Below, one piece after another: positions 22,452-32,789 of a DNA stretch of 64,000 bases. The notes beneath the pieces are model-generated. The model did not search any database and had not been told where the DNA came from. It was given only the letters and a program-made list of their open reading frames with translations. The position numbers were made by a program, and so were the translations under genes. Each line of letters opens with the position of its first letter. The first letter of the stretch is position 1. This DNA comes from Ocypus olens (lineage: Eukaryota; Arthropoda; Insecta; Coleoptera; Staphylinidae): contig OU343061.1 of assembly GCA_910593695.2 (NCBI GenBank), positions 13,142,340 through 13,206,339 of the forward strand. The letters are read 5' to 3'.

Positions 22452-24195
22452 TACAGGGTGTCCCAAAAAGTGGTGGTAAACAAAACTTCCGTTTTTTCTT
22501 AATGGAATGACCCTTTTTAAATTTCCTGATTCCGCTGAACATTATAAACAACAATTATTTAACATATCACATGGCTAAACCGATCAGTTTCAGAAATAAT
22601 TTGAATTGAAAGACATAGAGCTATGTGTTTAGTGCCGATTGGCGATAAACGATATTATTTACATTTTGCATTTTGACAAGCTGGTACCAGAATGTTTTGC
22701 ATCACTGTCAAATTAGAAAAGTCTGAAAATGTCTCTTAGCGAAAGGGAACGTATAACTTTATTAATGATGAGAGGTTTTGGAGACCGACAAAGAACAGTT
22801 AGCGAAACAAAGGAATTATTTAATACCACTTTTCCAAACCGACGGCCCATATCAAAATCTACAGTTGCGAGGACAGTTCAAAGATTTCAGGAAACTGGGT
22901 CTTGCAGTGATAAAGTTCGTTCAGGAAGACCAAAGTCGGCAACAACTGATGAAAAAAAATTGGATACATTACTACATTTTGTTCAGGATCCACATTTATC
23001 ACTGAGGAAAGCTGCTACCCAAGTTGATGTTTGCTTTAAATCAATTGAAAATATTTTGAAAACCAGTAATTTTCACCCATATAAAATAAATCTTGTCCAG
23101 GAATTAACAGAAGATGATTTCGATCGTAGATTGGAGTTTTGCGAAGTAATGATGCAAAAACATGAAGAAAACAACAATTTCTTAAATTAAATAGTTTTTT
23201 CGGATGAGGCAACTTTTATGTTGAACGGGACTTTGAATCGACATAATTCTCGTTACTGGGCTGATCAGAGTCCACATTGGCTGAGTGAAACACATACTCA
23301 ACACCCCCAGAAAGTAAATGTCTGGGCTGGCATTATTGGCAACAGATTAGTGGGACCTTTCTTCATAGAGGGGAATTTGAATGCCGAAATGTATCTTCAC
23401 ATGCTGCAAAATGAAATTGTACCAGCAATAACGAATGCTGTAGGACCACTATTACGCCATACGTGGTTTCAGCAGGATGGAGCTCCTCCTCATTTTGGGC
23501 AAGTTGTTAGAGTTTATTTAAACAACACTTTTTCTAACCGGTGGATAGGGCGAAGAGGCCCCATAGAATAGCCCGCTAGGTCGCCAGACTTAACGCCCCT
23601 TGATTATTTTCTTTGGGGACACCTGAAAAAAATAAAGTGTTTTCGACAAAACCTGCAGATCTGAACGAATTGAGGAGGAGAATTATTGACGAATGTGCAT
23701 CTATCAACCAGGAAATGTTACAAAACGTCATCGACAAATTTTATTATAACCTAGCCCATTGTCAAACTGTAGGAGGAGGACATTTTCATCATTTAATTAA
23801 ATAACCTTATACACTCAATTTTTTATTATCGGTTATTCTTATTAATTTTTACTGCTGTTTTAAAGTTATGGTTAATTTTAATGTAAATATTTAATAATTT
23901 AGTTGAATAATTCTTGAGTGAGGTGCATTTAACACAGATTCAATGTTTTTTTAAGGTATAACATGGAACATTTTGATTCGACTGGAAACAATGCAAAATG
24001 TTGGTAATATCATTCCTACAGCATTCGTGCTATTAAATATTTTTTATTTCTGAAACTAATGAGTTTAGCCATATGATATGTTAAATAATTGTTGTTTATA
24101 ATGTTTAGCGGAATCAGGAAATGCGATTTAAAAAGGGTCATTCCATTTAAAAAAACGGAAGTTTTGTTTACCACGACTTTTTGGGACACCCTGTA
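22452..24195 (+). mobile_element. Mariner element (DD41D), 1.74 kb, ~130-bp inverted ends
   Basis: The tips read TACAGGGTGTCCCAAAAAGT and its inverted counterpart ending CCCTGTA at 24195. TA lies on both sides (22450-22451 and 24196-24197). The inverted similarity continues inward through AAACAAAACTTCCGTTTTTT and ATGGAATGACCCTTTTT to TGGCTAAAC at 22580. This is a complete but inactive mariner with one transposase gene. Confidence 0.8.
22729..23804 (+). pseudogene. DD41D mariner transposase, nearly full length
   Basis: It starts MSLSERERITLLMMRGFGDR. A paired helix-turn-helix region follows, with RPISKSTVARTVQRFQETG and the linker SGRPKSATTDEKK. The catalytic core has VFSDEATFML (first Asp), then QKVNVWAGIIGNRLVGPFF, WFQQDGAPPHF (second Asp) and RSPDLTPLDYFLWGHL (third Asp). 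I count 41 residues between the second Asp and the Asp of TPLD, which is the DD41D (rosa-like) arrangement. It ends GGGHFHHLIK. Two in-frame stops (23188, 23569) and one frame shift near 23620 break a protein of about 350 residues. All three catalytic residues survive. Confidence 0.85.
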
Positions 24196-24832
24196 TAATT
24201 GCAAGAGTTCTAGCTTGATAGATTGCTTCAAGTCCTACAACTTTTATATTGGAAGCTTTTTTGTATTGTACACAATTTCCGAAATAATTGACTGAGCCGG
24301 GACTTTTTACACACTCTGTATATAAGGGAAACAGGCAAATTTTTAATACGGGAATTCCCAGATTTACTCGGGTTTTTTGAATTTATAATCCATTGCGAAG
24401 ATTAATTTGCGTCCCTTTCGGCCTAATGTACTAAATACATTAACAAGCCCCAGGGGTTGTTTGTTAAGATTTTCGGTACTTCTCGGTCATAGTATTATAT
24501 CATTATTAAAGAACAATTAGGTCAACTAATTCGGTTATTGTTCAAAATTGGCCGAAGAATATTAATCCCTTTATAAAACGTGTTGCCAATTATATCCGCT
24601 ATAAATCAAGTAATTTTATGTGGTATGAACTTATATTTTTTTAATTTGTGATATTTCTGGTTTTACTTTTATATTTGGCGTTTTTGTGCACGCCTATGGT
24701 GGAAAATTGCAACGGACACTAATTGATTCGGACGAACAAGACACCCCGACCGCCATCTCTGCTGAATAGCTCTATAGCTAGTGTTGACTATTCACAACAC
24801 ATGATGGTAAAATTTGAAAACGAAAAACATAC

Positions 24833-24883
24833 CTTCACCGTAGGTTTCGACCGTCTCCATATTAGCTCCCACACATCCATGAA
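24833..24883 (-). CDS. Candidate 51-nt microexon of a minus-strand gene
   Basis: On the minus strand a pyrimidine-rich acceptor, TTTTATTATTTTCAG, ends just before 24883 and a good donor, GTATGT, begins at 24832. The 51 bases between keep frame. One phase reads HGCVGANMETVETYGE without a stop, and another is also open. The exon is GC-richer than its flanks. The next intron base upstream begins the segment shared with 4263-4440. A gene with a first exon near 52 kb on the same strand could use it, but no other exon is established and chance is possible. Confidence 0.35.
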
Positions 24884-25035
24884 CTGAAAATAATAAAACA
24901 AGCATGCATCAATAATCTAAACATTGTTGATTAATTACAAATGTTTAATAATGGTAATGTATGAGAATAATTGGTACCTAATGAATAATTCAGTATCAGA
25001 TTAATCGATGTATTTATTAATAATAATAATAAAAT
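24884..25035. repeat. Second copy of the 4263-4440 segment
   Basis: Shares TGAAAATAATAAAACAA, ACATTGTTGATTAATTACAA and GAATAATTCAGTATCAG in the same order with 4263-4440. It ends in TAATAATAATAATAA. Confidence 0.6.
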
Positions 25036-25097
25036 CCACAAACACAATATTTTAAACAATAACAAACCGGAAGGTAAGAGAATGCGAGATTAATTTA

Positions 25098-25972
25098 TAT
25101 TAAAAAAAAAAATTCCTTTTTCGCAAACTTCGATGACCAATAAGAAAATGCTGAAAACATGTATTTATTCTACATACGTAGACCTACATATACACAAAAA
25201 TAAAAAAAAAAACGTTCCGGCCCCTAGATCACTTAAAAAAAAATTAAATTATTGTCCGCCCAATGCAACGTGAAGAGGTGCACGGGCACACTTACTAAAG
25301 TTTTTTACGATGTTCGATGTCCGTCTCGAAAAAGTAAAAAATACAAAAACAATCTAGATATATAGGCGTAACAACAGGAGAAATAAAAGAAAACGTGCCG
25401 GCCCCTTGATCACTTTGAAAAAAAAAACAATCCGACACACTCTCCGAAAATATATGCGCCGTCACATTGACTGAAGTTTTTTTCAAAGATCGGTGACTGC
25501 CATAGAAAAGTTAAACATTTATAAACAATCTAGATATACAGGCCTAGTTGTTTATAAATTTTTAACTTTTTTATGGCGGTCATCGAACTTTGAAAAAAAA
25601 CTTCAGTTAATGTGACGGCGCATACATTTTCGGAGAGTGTGTCGGATTGTTTATTTTTTTTCAAAGTGATCAAGGGGCCGGCTCGTTTCTTTTATATCTC
25701 CTGTTGTTAGGCCTGTATATCTAGATGGCTTTTGTATTTTTTCTTTTTCTAGACGGACATCGAACATCGTAAAAAATTTTAGTAAGTGCGCCCGCGCACC
25801 TTTTCACTGTGCATGGGGTGGACAAGTTTTTAATTTCTTTTGAAGTGATCTAGGGGCCGGAACGTTTTTTTTTGTATTAGTAGCTCTAAGTATGTAGAAT
25901 AATTACATGTATTCAGCATTTTCTTATCAGTCATCGAAGTTAGCGAAAAAGGAGATTTTTTTTTATATAGTG
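25098..25972. repeat. 875-bp palindrome, two repeats per arm
   Basis: The left arm (about 25098-25530) and right arm (about 25550-25972) are inverted copies with scattered changes. The tip words are TTTTTCGCAAACTTCGATGA and CATCGAAGTTAGCGAAAAA. The centre is TTATAAACAA, a ~19-base loop, then TTGTTTATAA. Each arm contains two diverged blocks built on CCGGCCCCTNGATCAC, an ACTNAAGTTTTTT block and AACAATCTAGATATA, so the whole is four units arranged 2+2 inverted. No ORF of note. It may be a fold-back element or an inverted duplication. Transcription would give a long hairpin RNA. Confidence 0.82.
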
Positions 25973-26739
25973 TGAAAAATTGTAGAGGGTTGAAATTTTA
26001 GGGTGGGGAGGTTCATGTGTATTCTTTAGGAGTAACCCCACCCTGCTTATAGAAGGTTTTTGAAAAATGTACATTTTTATGGCAAAAAAATGAATTTTAA
26101 AATCTATTGCTGAAATCTATTGCTAACTTCACATCCGTGCTTCTGAATATGCTTATAACATTTGTGTAAATAACACCATCCTTGGTCAGATATAAACTTA
26201 TAGTTATTACTCACCTATTTAAGATGTGGGCGAAATGTTTAATAACACGTAATTTAGAATTCAAGTACTAAATAACACCAATTAACACCAATATGGGTAA
26301 ACTAATAAAGCAACCAACTTTAATAATGTTTAACCTGGAATAAACAATTAAACAATATTGTCTGCTGAACTTCTTCGAATAGTTCACAAATTGGAATGGA
26401 GTTTTATTTTGTTTGATGTGTAGTTTGGAAAATAAATTACGACGTGATTTTTATATAGAGAGATGATTGTACTTGACAAACAGCCAGGGCCGATCCTACC
26501 GGAGGGCTAGAGCGTGCATGGCACGCGGGCGGCGATTAGGGGGGGGGGGGCAGCAACACCGGCGAAGCCCGTGGATCACCAATAGAGGGTCCGCGGCGTC
26601 CGAAATCTATAAAATTTAGCCCGAGAGTGCCCCGAAATAGCAGCAGTTCTCCTGGACCCCTGCCTAAGTGTATCCGATTTCTAACCGGGTAATTATTTTG
26701 CCAAAATTTAGAATTGACTTTTATTTTTAAATATTGGAC

Positions 26740-26935
26740 ATCGCTATTAATTAGAACGTTCTGTCTAAACTGTTAGAAAATTGATTCTCCTTGTTTAAAT
26801 TTTTGCTAGTATTTCATTCTGCAGAGTCCGAACATCTAAGAAAATGTTGTATGGATTTAGATATTAAATTACAGGTAACCGAAAATGGAAAATTAACAAG
26901 AGATTTTCTAATCGTTCCCAATTAAAACCATACGA
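26740..26935 (+). pseudogene. hAT transposase internal fragment
   Basis: The frame ESEHLRKCCMDLDIKLQV, then TENGKLTRDFLIV, resembles the segment of ZMYM1-like hAT transposases with a KHCxDLxxAL pattern. The frame closes soon after, and the gene is interrupted by the element at 26985. Confidence 0.5.
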
Positions 26936-26984
26936 AATTTGAAATAATTTAATTAGCGACTTACAAGGAAACTAATCAAAGTGT

Positions 26985-27885
26985 TCCACTCCGATTTGAA
27001 TGAAATTTGGTAGATTTGTAGAGGGGACCAAAATATTCGATACATATTTTTTTGTTTCGGCTAAAAGCTTAGGGGGTGAACTTGAAAATCAACCACATTT
27101 TTGTTTTTTGGCTATAACTTCTAAACAAATCATAATAGCGTAATATTGTAAATGTAGAAAATTTCGAAGCCTATCCTCTGGTGTAATAAAAAATAGAAAA
27201 AAAAATAAGTAGTTATAAAACTCAATTTTCGTATTTTCCGCTATTGAATATAAAACCTTTTTTAGCGGAAATGTTTTATTTAAAGGAAATGTATGAATAT
27301 ATATTTGGATTCTACGTTTGGAAACAATTATCAAACTAGTTTTGGTAATCGTCGTTTAAGTCTTTATACTGGGTGTTTCAAATTCGAGAGTCACCATAGG
27401 GATCTCGCTTACCGTTTTTAAATATCATCTCAAATAAGGAAGATATAAAGAAAAAACGAAATTCAGTTTTTCAGTTTTTTGGGCTTAACTCAAAAACAAA
27501 ACGATTTAAGCATTTTTTCAGTGGATTATTAATCAGAATAAAATTCTGCAAAAGTGCCAAATTTAAACATACCCTCTGTCTCTTCTAATAAGCGAGATCC
27601 CCATGGTGAGCCTCGAATTTGAAACACCCTGTATATGATTTTTTTAACGAATATATTATATATATTATACAGTGGATAGAATTTGAAATTTTGTACATTT
27701 ACGAAGTTACGCTATTAAAATTTGTTCTGAAGTTATAACCAAAAAACAAAAATATGGCTGATTTTCGAGGTGCGAATTCATCCCCTAAACATGTTTTTTA
27801 GCCGAAACAAAAAAAATACGTATCGAATATTTTGACCCCCTCTACAAATCCACCAAATTTTATTAAAATCTGAGAGGAACACTTG
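26985..27885. mobile_element. Inverted-repeat element nested in the hAT
   Basis: The left arm starts AGTGTTCCACTCCGATTTGA and the right arm ends TCAGATTTTAATAAAATTTG-like in inverse, finishing GAGGAACACT. The arms match inwardly through GATTTGTAGAGGGG, TTTGTTTCGGCTAAAA and TTTTTTGGCTATAACTTC for about 230 bp. I could not fix the target duplication. It carries the MITE at 27368-27640 in its middle. Confidence 0.68.
27368..27640. mobile_element. TA-target MITE with ~38-bp inverted ends
   Basis: The left end reads ACTGGGTGTTTCAAATTCGA and the right end is the inverse, finishing CGAATTTGAAACACCCTGT. The similarity continues to the AGCGAGATCCC block. TATA/TA flanks fit a Tc1/mariner-type target. 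The first 165 bases of the window are a truncated relative. Confidence 0.8.
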
Positions 27886-27908
27886 GGTTACTTCCATTGT
27901 TAGTTCCT

Positions 27909-28076
27909 TGTTTTCCAAATTTCAGTATTAGTCTAAGAATATTTTTAACAATACCGATAACTGTGGCTTCCGGCGAAAGGAGTTTTTCCAAATTAAAATC
28001 AATTAAAAATTATTTACGGTCAACTATATCAAAAGAGCGATTTGCTAATTTAGCCATAATTGATGAAATTGCATAA
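27909..28076 (+). pseudogene. hAT transposase C-terminal dimerisation domain
   Basis: The frame FPNFSISLRIFLTIPITVAS, then GERSFSKLKSIKNYLRST, then ISKERFANLAIIDEIA and a stop is the classic hAT C-terminal domain of the ZMYM1-like group. It is intact over about 55 residues. It shows that the surrounding 26485-30696 element is a hAT by content as well as by ends. Confidence 0.88.
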
Positions 28077-28084
28077 AAAAATAT

Positions 28085-30190
28085 CTCGAAAAGTATTGTC
28101 TTAGAATTTAGATCAACACTGAGTAGCGTTCGAATAGTCGATGTTCTTGCCACTGAACTGAAGATTTGATCATAATCTACTCCTCTTCTTTGCGAAAGAC
28201 CTTTGATCACTAATCTGGCCTTGAATTTGCCGATCGATTCATCGGCGTTTGTTTTTACTTTGTGGCGTCGTTGTAGGTGTCTGGTTCCTCGAAGGTCGTC
28301 ATGTGAGCATCACATAATCTTGGAATTTCTGTGGAGCTGTAAGATCCACTCGGTTGCGTAGTTTTCGCATAGTCTTGCAATCATTCTCTACTTCATTGGC
28401 TTCCGGCAATTTTAAAATGGTCAAATCACTGTCACTGTTATCCAGTTCTCTGACTTCTAGTTCCTCGTCTTCTTCAATTCGGGATTTGCTGTCGTTCCTG
28501 GGAGTATAGTAACCTCTTTTTTCCACCAATTTATGTTCGAAGATCTTGGATCTATAGAGCTGGTCCTCTTCACTGTAGATATTGTCTCCGTCGTCGTTAT
28601 CATAGCCGATGAGGGTTCCTTTAATGGCCTTCAGATCCATGTTCGTCCTTTGCTCCTTCGATATGAATATACATTTATTCAGCAATTTGAACCAATGTTT
28701 CAAACCTGGTTTCCTACCATGCCACAACACCAAAGATGGTGTTACTGGGGTCTGTCCTGTTAAGGATTTAGGTATAGCCCGTTCTCTGGAATCTGGCGGC
28801 TGTGGTCGTAAAAGAGGGTCGGAGCTAGGTAAGTAGTGGACGTATTTTTTTTTTATCTCAAACCAATCTTTGCTGAGAAGTACTGGTGTAAAAGTGCGTA
28901 TACCAATAGGAGCGAAGAACAGTAATAAATGTATGGGATGCAATTAGACGAACCACCAATACATTTTCTTCGAGGGTGCGTCGATCCTCAGGGCGGACCG
29001 ACCGTTTTACGACCTCAGCCGCCAAATTTCACCAAATAGACTATACCTGTTCGTATCATCTCAGCCCAAAGTGCCTGAGGAATGTTTCCATGCGCGTGCA
29101 TCATTGCTCTAGCAGTTTCCACCACCTCTCACTGGATCCTTTTTGCCACGGAGTATAGGGCATTGTAAGACCTTGAACAATACCTTTCTTGTGATCTGTT
29201 TGTTGTCGAACTTCTTGCCATTATTACTCAGCAGCTCCCGACTGTTTCTGCCTCGGCAAGGAACTGGCTCAGTTTTTCAGCAACTTCGGATTTTTCTCGC
29301 AGAAAATAAACTGTCTTGAATTTTGTGTAATCGTCCTTGAAAAGCACAAATATCGATATTCAGACCTCGATTCTTAAGATGGACCGTAGACATCCGTGTG
29401 AATTCGCTCTCCCGGTTCCATTATTCTGGATATCGTGCCGAACGGTAGACGATGAGCTTTATCATAAATGCAACCTTCACACAGTTCACTATGCATTTAT
29501 ACGTTCATGTCGAGCTCCCTCCTCAGTAGCGATTTCACTTGGCGCTTGCTCTAATGTCCGAAAAGTTCATGGCACAACCCTTTCGCGCTACATTGACCTC
29601 ATTTGATAGGGATCAAACTTACTTCTCACAACCAACTTGAACAGTCCTCCATGACGAGCTCCCTCCATTGTTCACTAGAAAGTTGCAGACTTCAGCTGAT
29701 GAGATGAATTGGCTGATTCCTCTTGATTCGGAATACACACCAAACATCAGCCTATAATTCAGATAATTTTGAACCATTTTCCTTGGATTGCTGTGACAAC
29801 TTCTACTTCAAGTATTCCGATGGCTTACATTTTCTCACTATTTGCTATGGTCACTGTGTGTTCAGTGATAAAGACTCGAACGTTCTAAAGCAAATCTGAT
29901 CATTTAAAATATGGCTTATCGCGCTATTGTCATCCCTGCATCTCGACGACTCAGTATGCGTTTCAGTTGAGCTAACAGTGACGAGTATCATATTTGTGTC
30001 TGGCTCGGAGGATGGCCATCAGCAATTCATTTTCTACACACTTTAACCATGTGATTTGGCTTTCTGCAGTAGTTGCTTATCAGTTGTTTTTTTCTTTTTC
30101 CTCGCATCGACTGAACTTCGTTGCTGTGATGACTTCTTCGATGATTGCAGGTAAGAGCTTCCTGCTTGGTGGATCCAGCTCCCTTGGTCC
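28085..30190 (-). pseudogene. Ty1/copia retrotransposon relic inside the hAT
   Basis: On the minus strand, from high to low coordinates, come integrase-side sequence with ELCEGCIYDKAHRLPFGT, ERIHTDVYGP and MPYTPWQKGSSERWW in different frames. Next is the integrase C-terminal end, with LKAIKGTLIGYDNDDG and a linker. The start of RT follows, with GKFKARLVIKGLSQRRG and VDYDQIFSSVARTSTIRTLL. The relic breaks off near 28085. Several frame shifts and stops are present and neither LTR was found. The + strand ORFs across 28500-29600 are shadows of it. Confidence 0.8.
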
Positions 30191-30499
30191 GTAAGTCTTT
30201 TTATACGGACCTAGTTGATTGATTAAGCTATCAACCGTTTAATCACTTTTTGCCCTCAGCATCCAGCTGGATTTAAAAGAAAAATACTCCTCTGGCAATG
30301 TATTCAGAATTGTACAATGCAAAAATACATCTGGCAGTCCGGGATTACTTGCAGATTCTTTAGTCATTTCTTGTTTCAATTCAAACCAAATATATTTAAA
30401 ATTTGAAATATGTGTATATGCTCTGACATATTTTTGTACTTTAAAATTTTACACAAATATTACTTATCTTATTTTAATTTTTGTTAATTAATTGAATAA

Positions 30500-30566
30500 A
30501 TTAAATTATGTTACATCTCTCTGTAATTGGATATATGTTTGTTGGGAAATAAACGGTTATTATTAT
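30500..30566 (+). repeat. LINE 3' tail on the + strand
   Basis: TTGTTGGGAAATAAA followed by ATTATTATTA matches the inverted 3' end of the LINE at 11355-12945. Only the tail is present, so it marks a very short insertion. Confidence 0.55.
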
Positions 30567-30954
30567 TACATAGGATTTTTACATTTTTCAAATTGAAAAA
30601 TAAAAGCCCCCCAACCAAGAAAGGTTTTACTGCACGTAAGGGGGCGGCCAACTCATCATTTGCACGCGGGCGGCCAAGGGTCTAGGATCGGCCCTGCAAA
30701 CAGCAAAACGCGAAGAGAAAGTGAAATAAATATCTCATAGAGTAAAACAGTTGAAACGGTGCGGTGTATGAAATATATAATGTAGTTTAGATTAAATAAT
30801 TAATAGTATTTATTTGCACTACAAAAATTTGTGAATCATGCAAAATGAATGATACTTGAAAGTAGAACTAAAAATAATTTTAATATGTTTTAGTGTTAAA
30901 TTAAACATTGATTTTGGGACGGGCCCCTATTCGGTTCGCTATAATCAAAAGAAT

Positions 30955-31420
30955 TTGAAGAAACTACACGTGTGAGAATAATAGACCTGCAGTTAGTGAG
31001 GCTTTCAGATTCTTCAGATGTTTCTGAATATCTTCTTCAGAGATTAAAAAAATCCCAAATAAGTCTAATTTGATGTTAGTCGCAGAGTTATCACTTGCAG
31101 TATTCTCCGTATAAGTAGAACTGAAGTACGTTGAAAATGTATTGCCGATGTCCGTTGGATTGAATAAAGCATTTTCTTCATATATCATATTTCCTGGAGT
31201 ACGTGTTGTATTTTTAATTGCATGAACATAGTTTGCTGCCAAAATGCAGCAGGGTCCTTTTTCATATGAATTTCAGCGTTTTGAACAAATGCATGTCATT
31301 TATTATTAATTGAAATCTTAAGCTCCCTTCTTGTAATTTCATAATTGCGTTTATTAACCTCATTTTTATCTCGCAAGAATTTCACAAGTAATTTATCTTT
31401 CATTTTAACAATCATCAATT
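30955..31420 (-). pseudogene. LINE ORF2 fragment between endonuclease and RT
   Basis: The minus strand reads NMIYEENALFNPTDIGNTFS, then TYFSSTYTENTASDNS, then ISEEDIQKHLKNLKAS. This is the connector before the RT domain in CR1/Jockey-type ORF2 proteins, where a KLKxxxxxGPDGIP block normally follows. Sequence above 31242 continues the similarity in other frames. It is cut before the RT domain near 30960. Confidence 0.6.
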
Positions 31421-32504
31421 CTCTACCGCATCATGGATAACTACTATCTATTTAAAAGCAGGATGTTGACATGTTCCATAATCCCCAGAGATCAACAAAA
31501 AACTGCAATTGAGTATTGCTGCGGTATGTGTGAATTCACCAATGTCAACCTCATTCGTCTACCTCTCATAAAAATTTGCACCACGAAGGTTAGTACCTGT
31601 GGTCAAAGTTCATAATTTCTATTATTATTCTTAACACTATAAACAACCAATACGCAATTATCGGAACTATTAATTATCTTAATCAATTTGCTATAATTTG
31701 CATGCAAAATTATGGTTAACTACTGGTTATTGCATATTTTAAATTTAATCTAAGCGTTGTTGTATAATCAAAGGTATTTTTATTATTATGTATTATTATT
31801 AAGATAAATATTTTTTTTTTACATAATTACACGACGGACAAAAACATTTGCAATTTGTGAAGCATCACATGGTTAAAGACCGGTTGGAAAATCAGGTTTA
31901 AATGGCGGCTCGGTGCTGCAATTTGCTAGTAATAATCGTGAGTGTGCAAAATAAATAAACAAATAATATTGCTGCAAATTACACTACTAAATTAAAATAT
32001 ACTCACTCCTACAAATTATATATGAGTTATATTACTTGTCGACTGTAAACAATCATTTCACTGTTATATAAGTTTGTACTTGAAATGGCATTTGGAAAAT
32101 TATATAATGGATTTGATTTATTTCAATTATTTACAACATTTTTATCTACTCCCACTTTGTAATTTTCGAATTACCGAACTGGGCTTTGCGATGTTATCAC
32201 TTCAAACAAGAAACGTTTCTGAAAATAACATTAAATGTATGGTGTTATGTAATAACCATGTAACCGACAAATCATACAAAATCCGGTTAATCATCTTGCA
32301 TGGTGCTCAAAGTGGTCGCCAACATTTAGCAAAAATCGTGCATACTATCCCTGCACAGTGTCACACTCTGGTGACAAATTTGGTAACCTACAATGAATTT
32401 GTTCACGTGCATATAAGTTTATTTCACCCTTTAACATTATATTTATACATTAAGTTCAAAGGCAAAGCTGCACTGATAAGAGATAAATCATTTATACAAA
32501 TTTC
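31421..32504. other. Intergenic stretch, one long unassigned ORF
   Basis: A frame of 146 codons (32074-32514, +) has hydrophobic and mixed stretches but no motif I recognise, no start context and AT-rich codons. Its end overlaps a LINE fragment on the other strand, so I do not accept it as a gene. No inverted ends found. Confidence 0.35.
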
Positions 32505-32768
32505 GGCCTCATGAGATGACTCAGGATTAAAAGAATAATACAATTGAGTGTCATCGGCATACATACATATGTTCTTTACAAAACTGAAGTTGACTTAAGG
32601 TGGTAGAAGTGTAAATTGAAAAGAGAAGAGGTCCAAGTACAGATCCTTGAGGAGCACCTTGGCAGATATCTAAAAAGTCGGACCGATGATTATCAAGTTG
32701 AACACAATATTTTCGTTCTGTTAAATAATCACTTATAAGAGAAATTGCTACTTCATTCAGGCATTATA
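32505..32768 (-). pseudogene. LINE reverse transcriptase fragment
   Basis: The minus strand encodes LISDYLTERKYCVQLDNHRS, then CQGAPQGSVLGPLLFSIYT, then YADDTQLYYSFNP. This is the palm of a Jockey/CR1-type RT with the YADD catalytic pair, and a frame slip lies between the last two blocks. It is different from the LINEs at 11355 and 19130. Both ends are abrupt, and the upstream side abuts an R780 repeat. Confidence 0.78.
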
Positions 32769-32789
32769 TAGTTTAACGTTTTCAAATTC

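Larger units (their letters stand above)
22327..24321. mobile_element. Palindromic MITE split at its centre by a mariner
   Basis: Outer arms 22327-22451 and 24196-24321 are inverted copies of about 125 bp. The tips read TACAGAGTGTGTAAAAAGTC, and the inner edges read CTAGAACTCTTGCAAT on the left and ATTGCAAGAGTTCTAG on the right. Removing the inner mariner and one TA leaves a ~250-bp near-perfect palindrome whose centre is TTGCAATTAATTGCAA-like, with TA at the dyad. Flanking TA dinucleotides suggest it entered the host element at a TA. The alternative is that all ~255 bp are simply the ends of one mariner, but the second internal tip argues against that. Confidence 0.65.
20453..24774 (-). mobile_element. 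Tc1/mariner-type element, long D-to-E spacing, copy 1
   Basis: The left tip reads TAGACCTATTCATGAGTAA. The reverse complement of the right tip reads TAGAGCTATTCAGCAGAG. Both are flanked by TA (20451-20452 and 24775-24776), the Tc1/mariner target duplication. A near-identical second copy lies at 56213-59191. Without the nested insertion at 22327-24321 this copy is about 2.3 kb. It encodes one transposase on the minus strand, now broken. The two copies differ by point changes and small deletions, so both are old. Confidence 0.85.
26485..30696 (+). mobile_element. hAT element with exact 8-bp TSD, heavily invaded
   Basis: The left tip is CAGGGCCGATCCTA. The right tip is its inverted copy, TAGGATCGGCCCTG. 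CAAACAGC at 26477-26484 is repeated exactly at 30697-30704. The ends also share the GCACGCGGGCGGC motif in inverted form. Inside are transposase remnants, an inverted-repeat element with a MITE nested in it, a long copia relic and a LINE 3' tail. A G-rich run of twelve sits near 26538. Confidence 0.9.

Noticed and set aside
28533..29606. Several + strand frames of 60-89 codons
   Set aside because: They overlap minus-strand copia integrase motifs and are shadows of it.
32074..32514. 146-codon + strand frame as a gene
   Set aside because: No recognised motif, AT-driven codons, no splice or promoter signal, and its 3' end enters a minus-strand LINE fragment.
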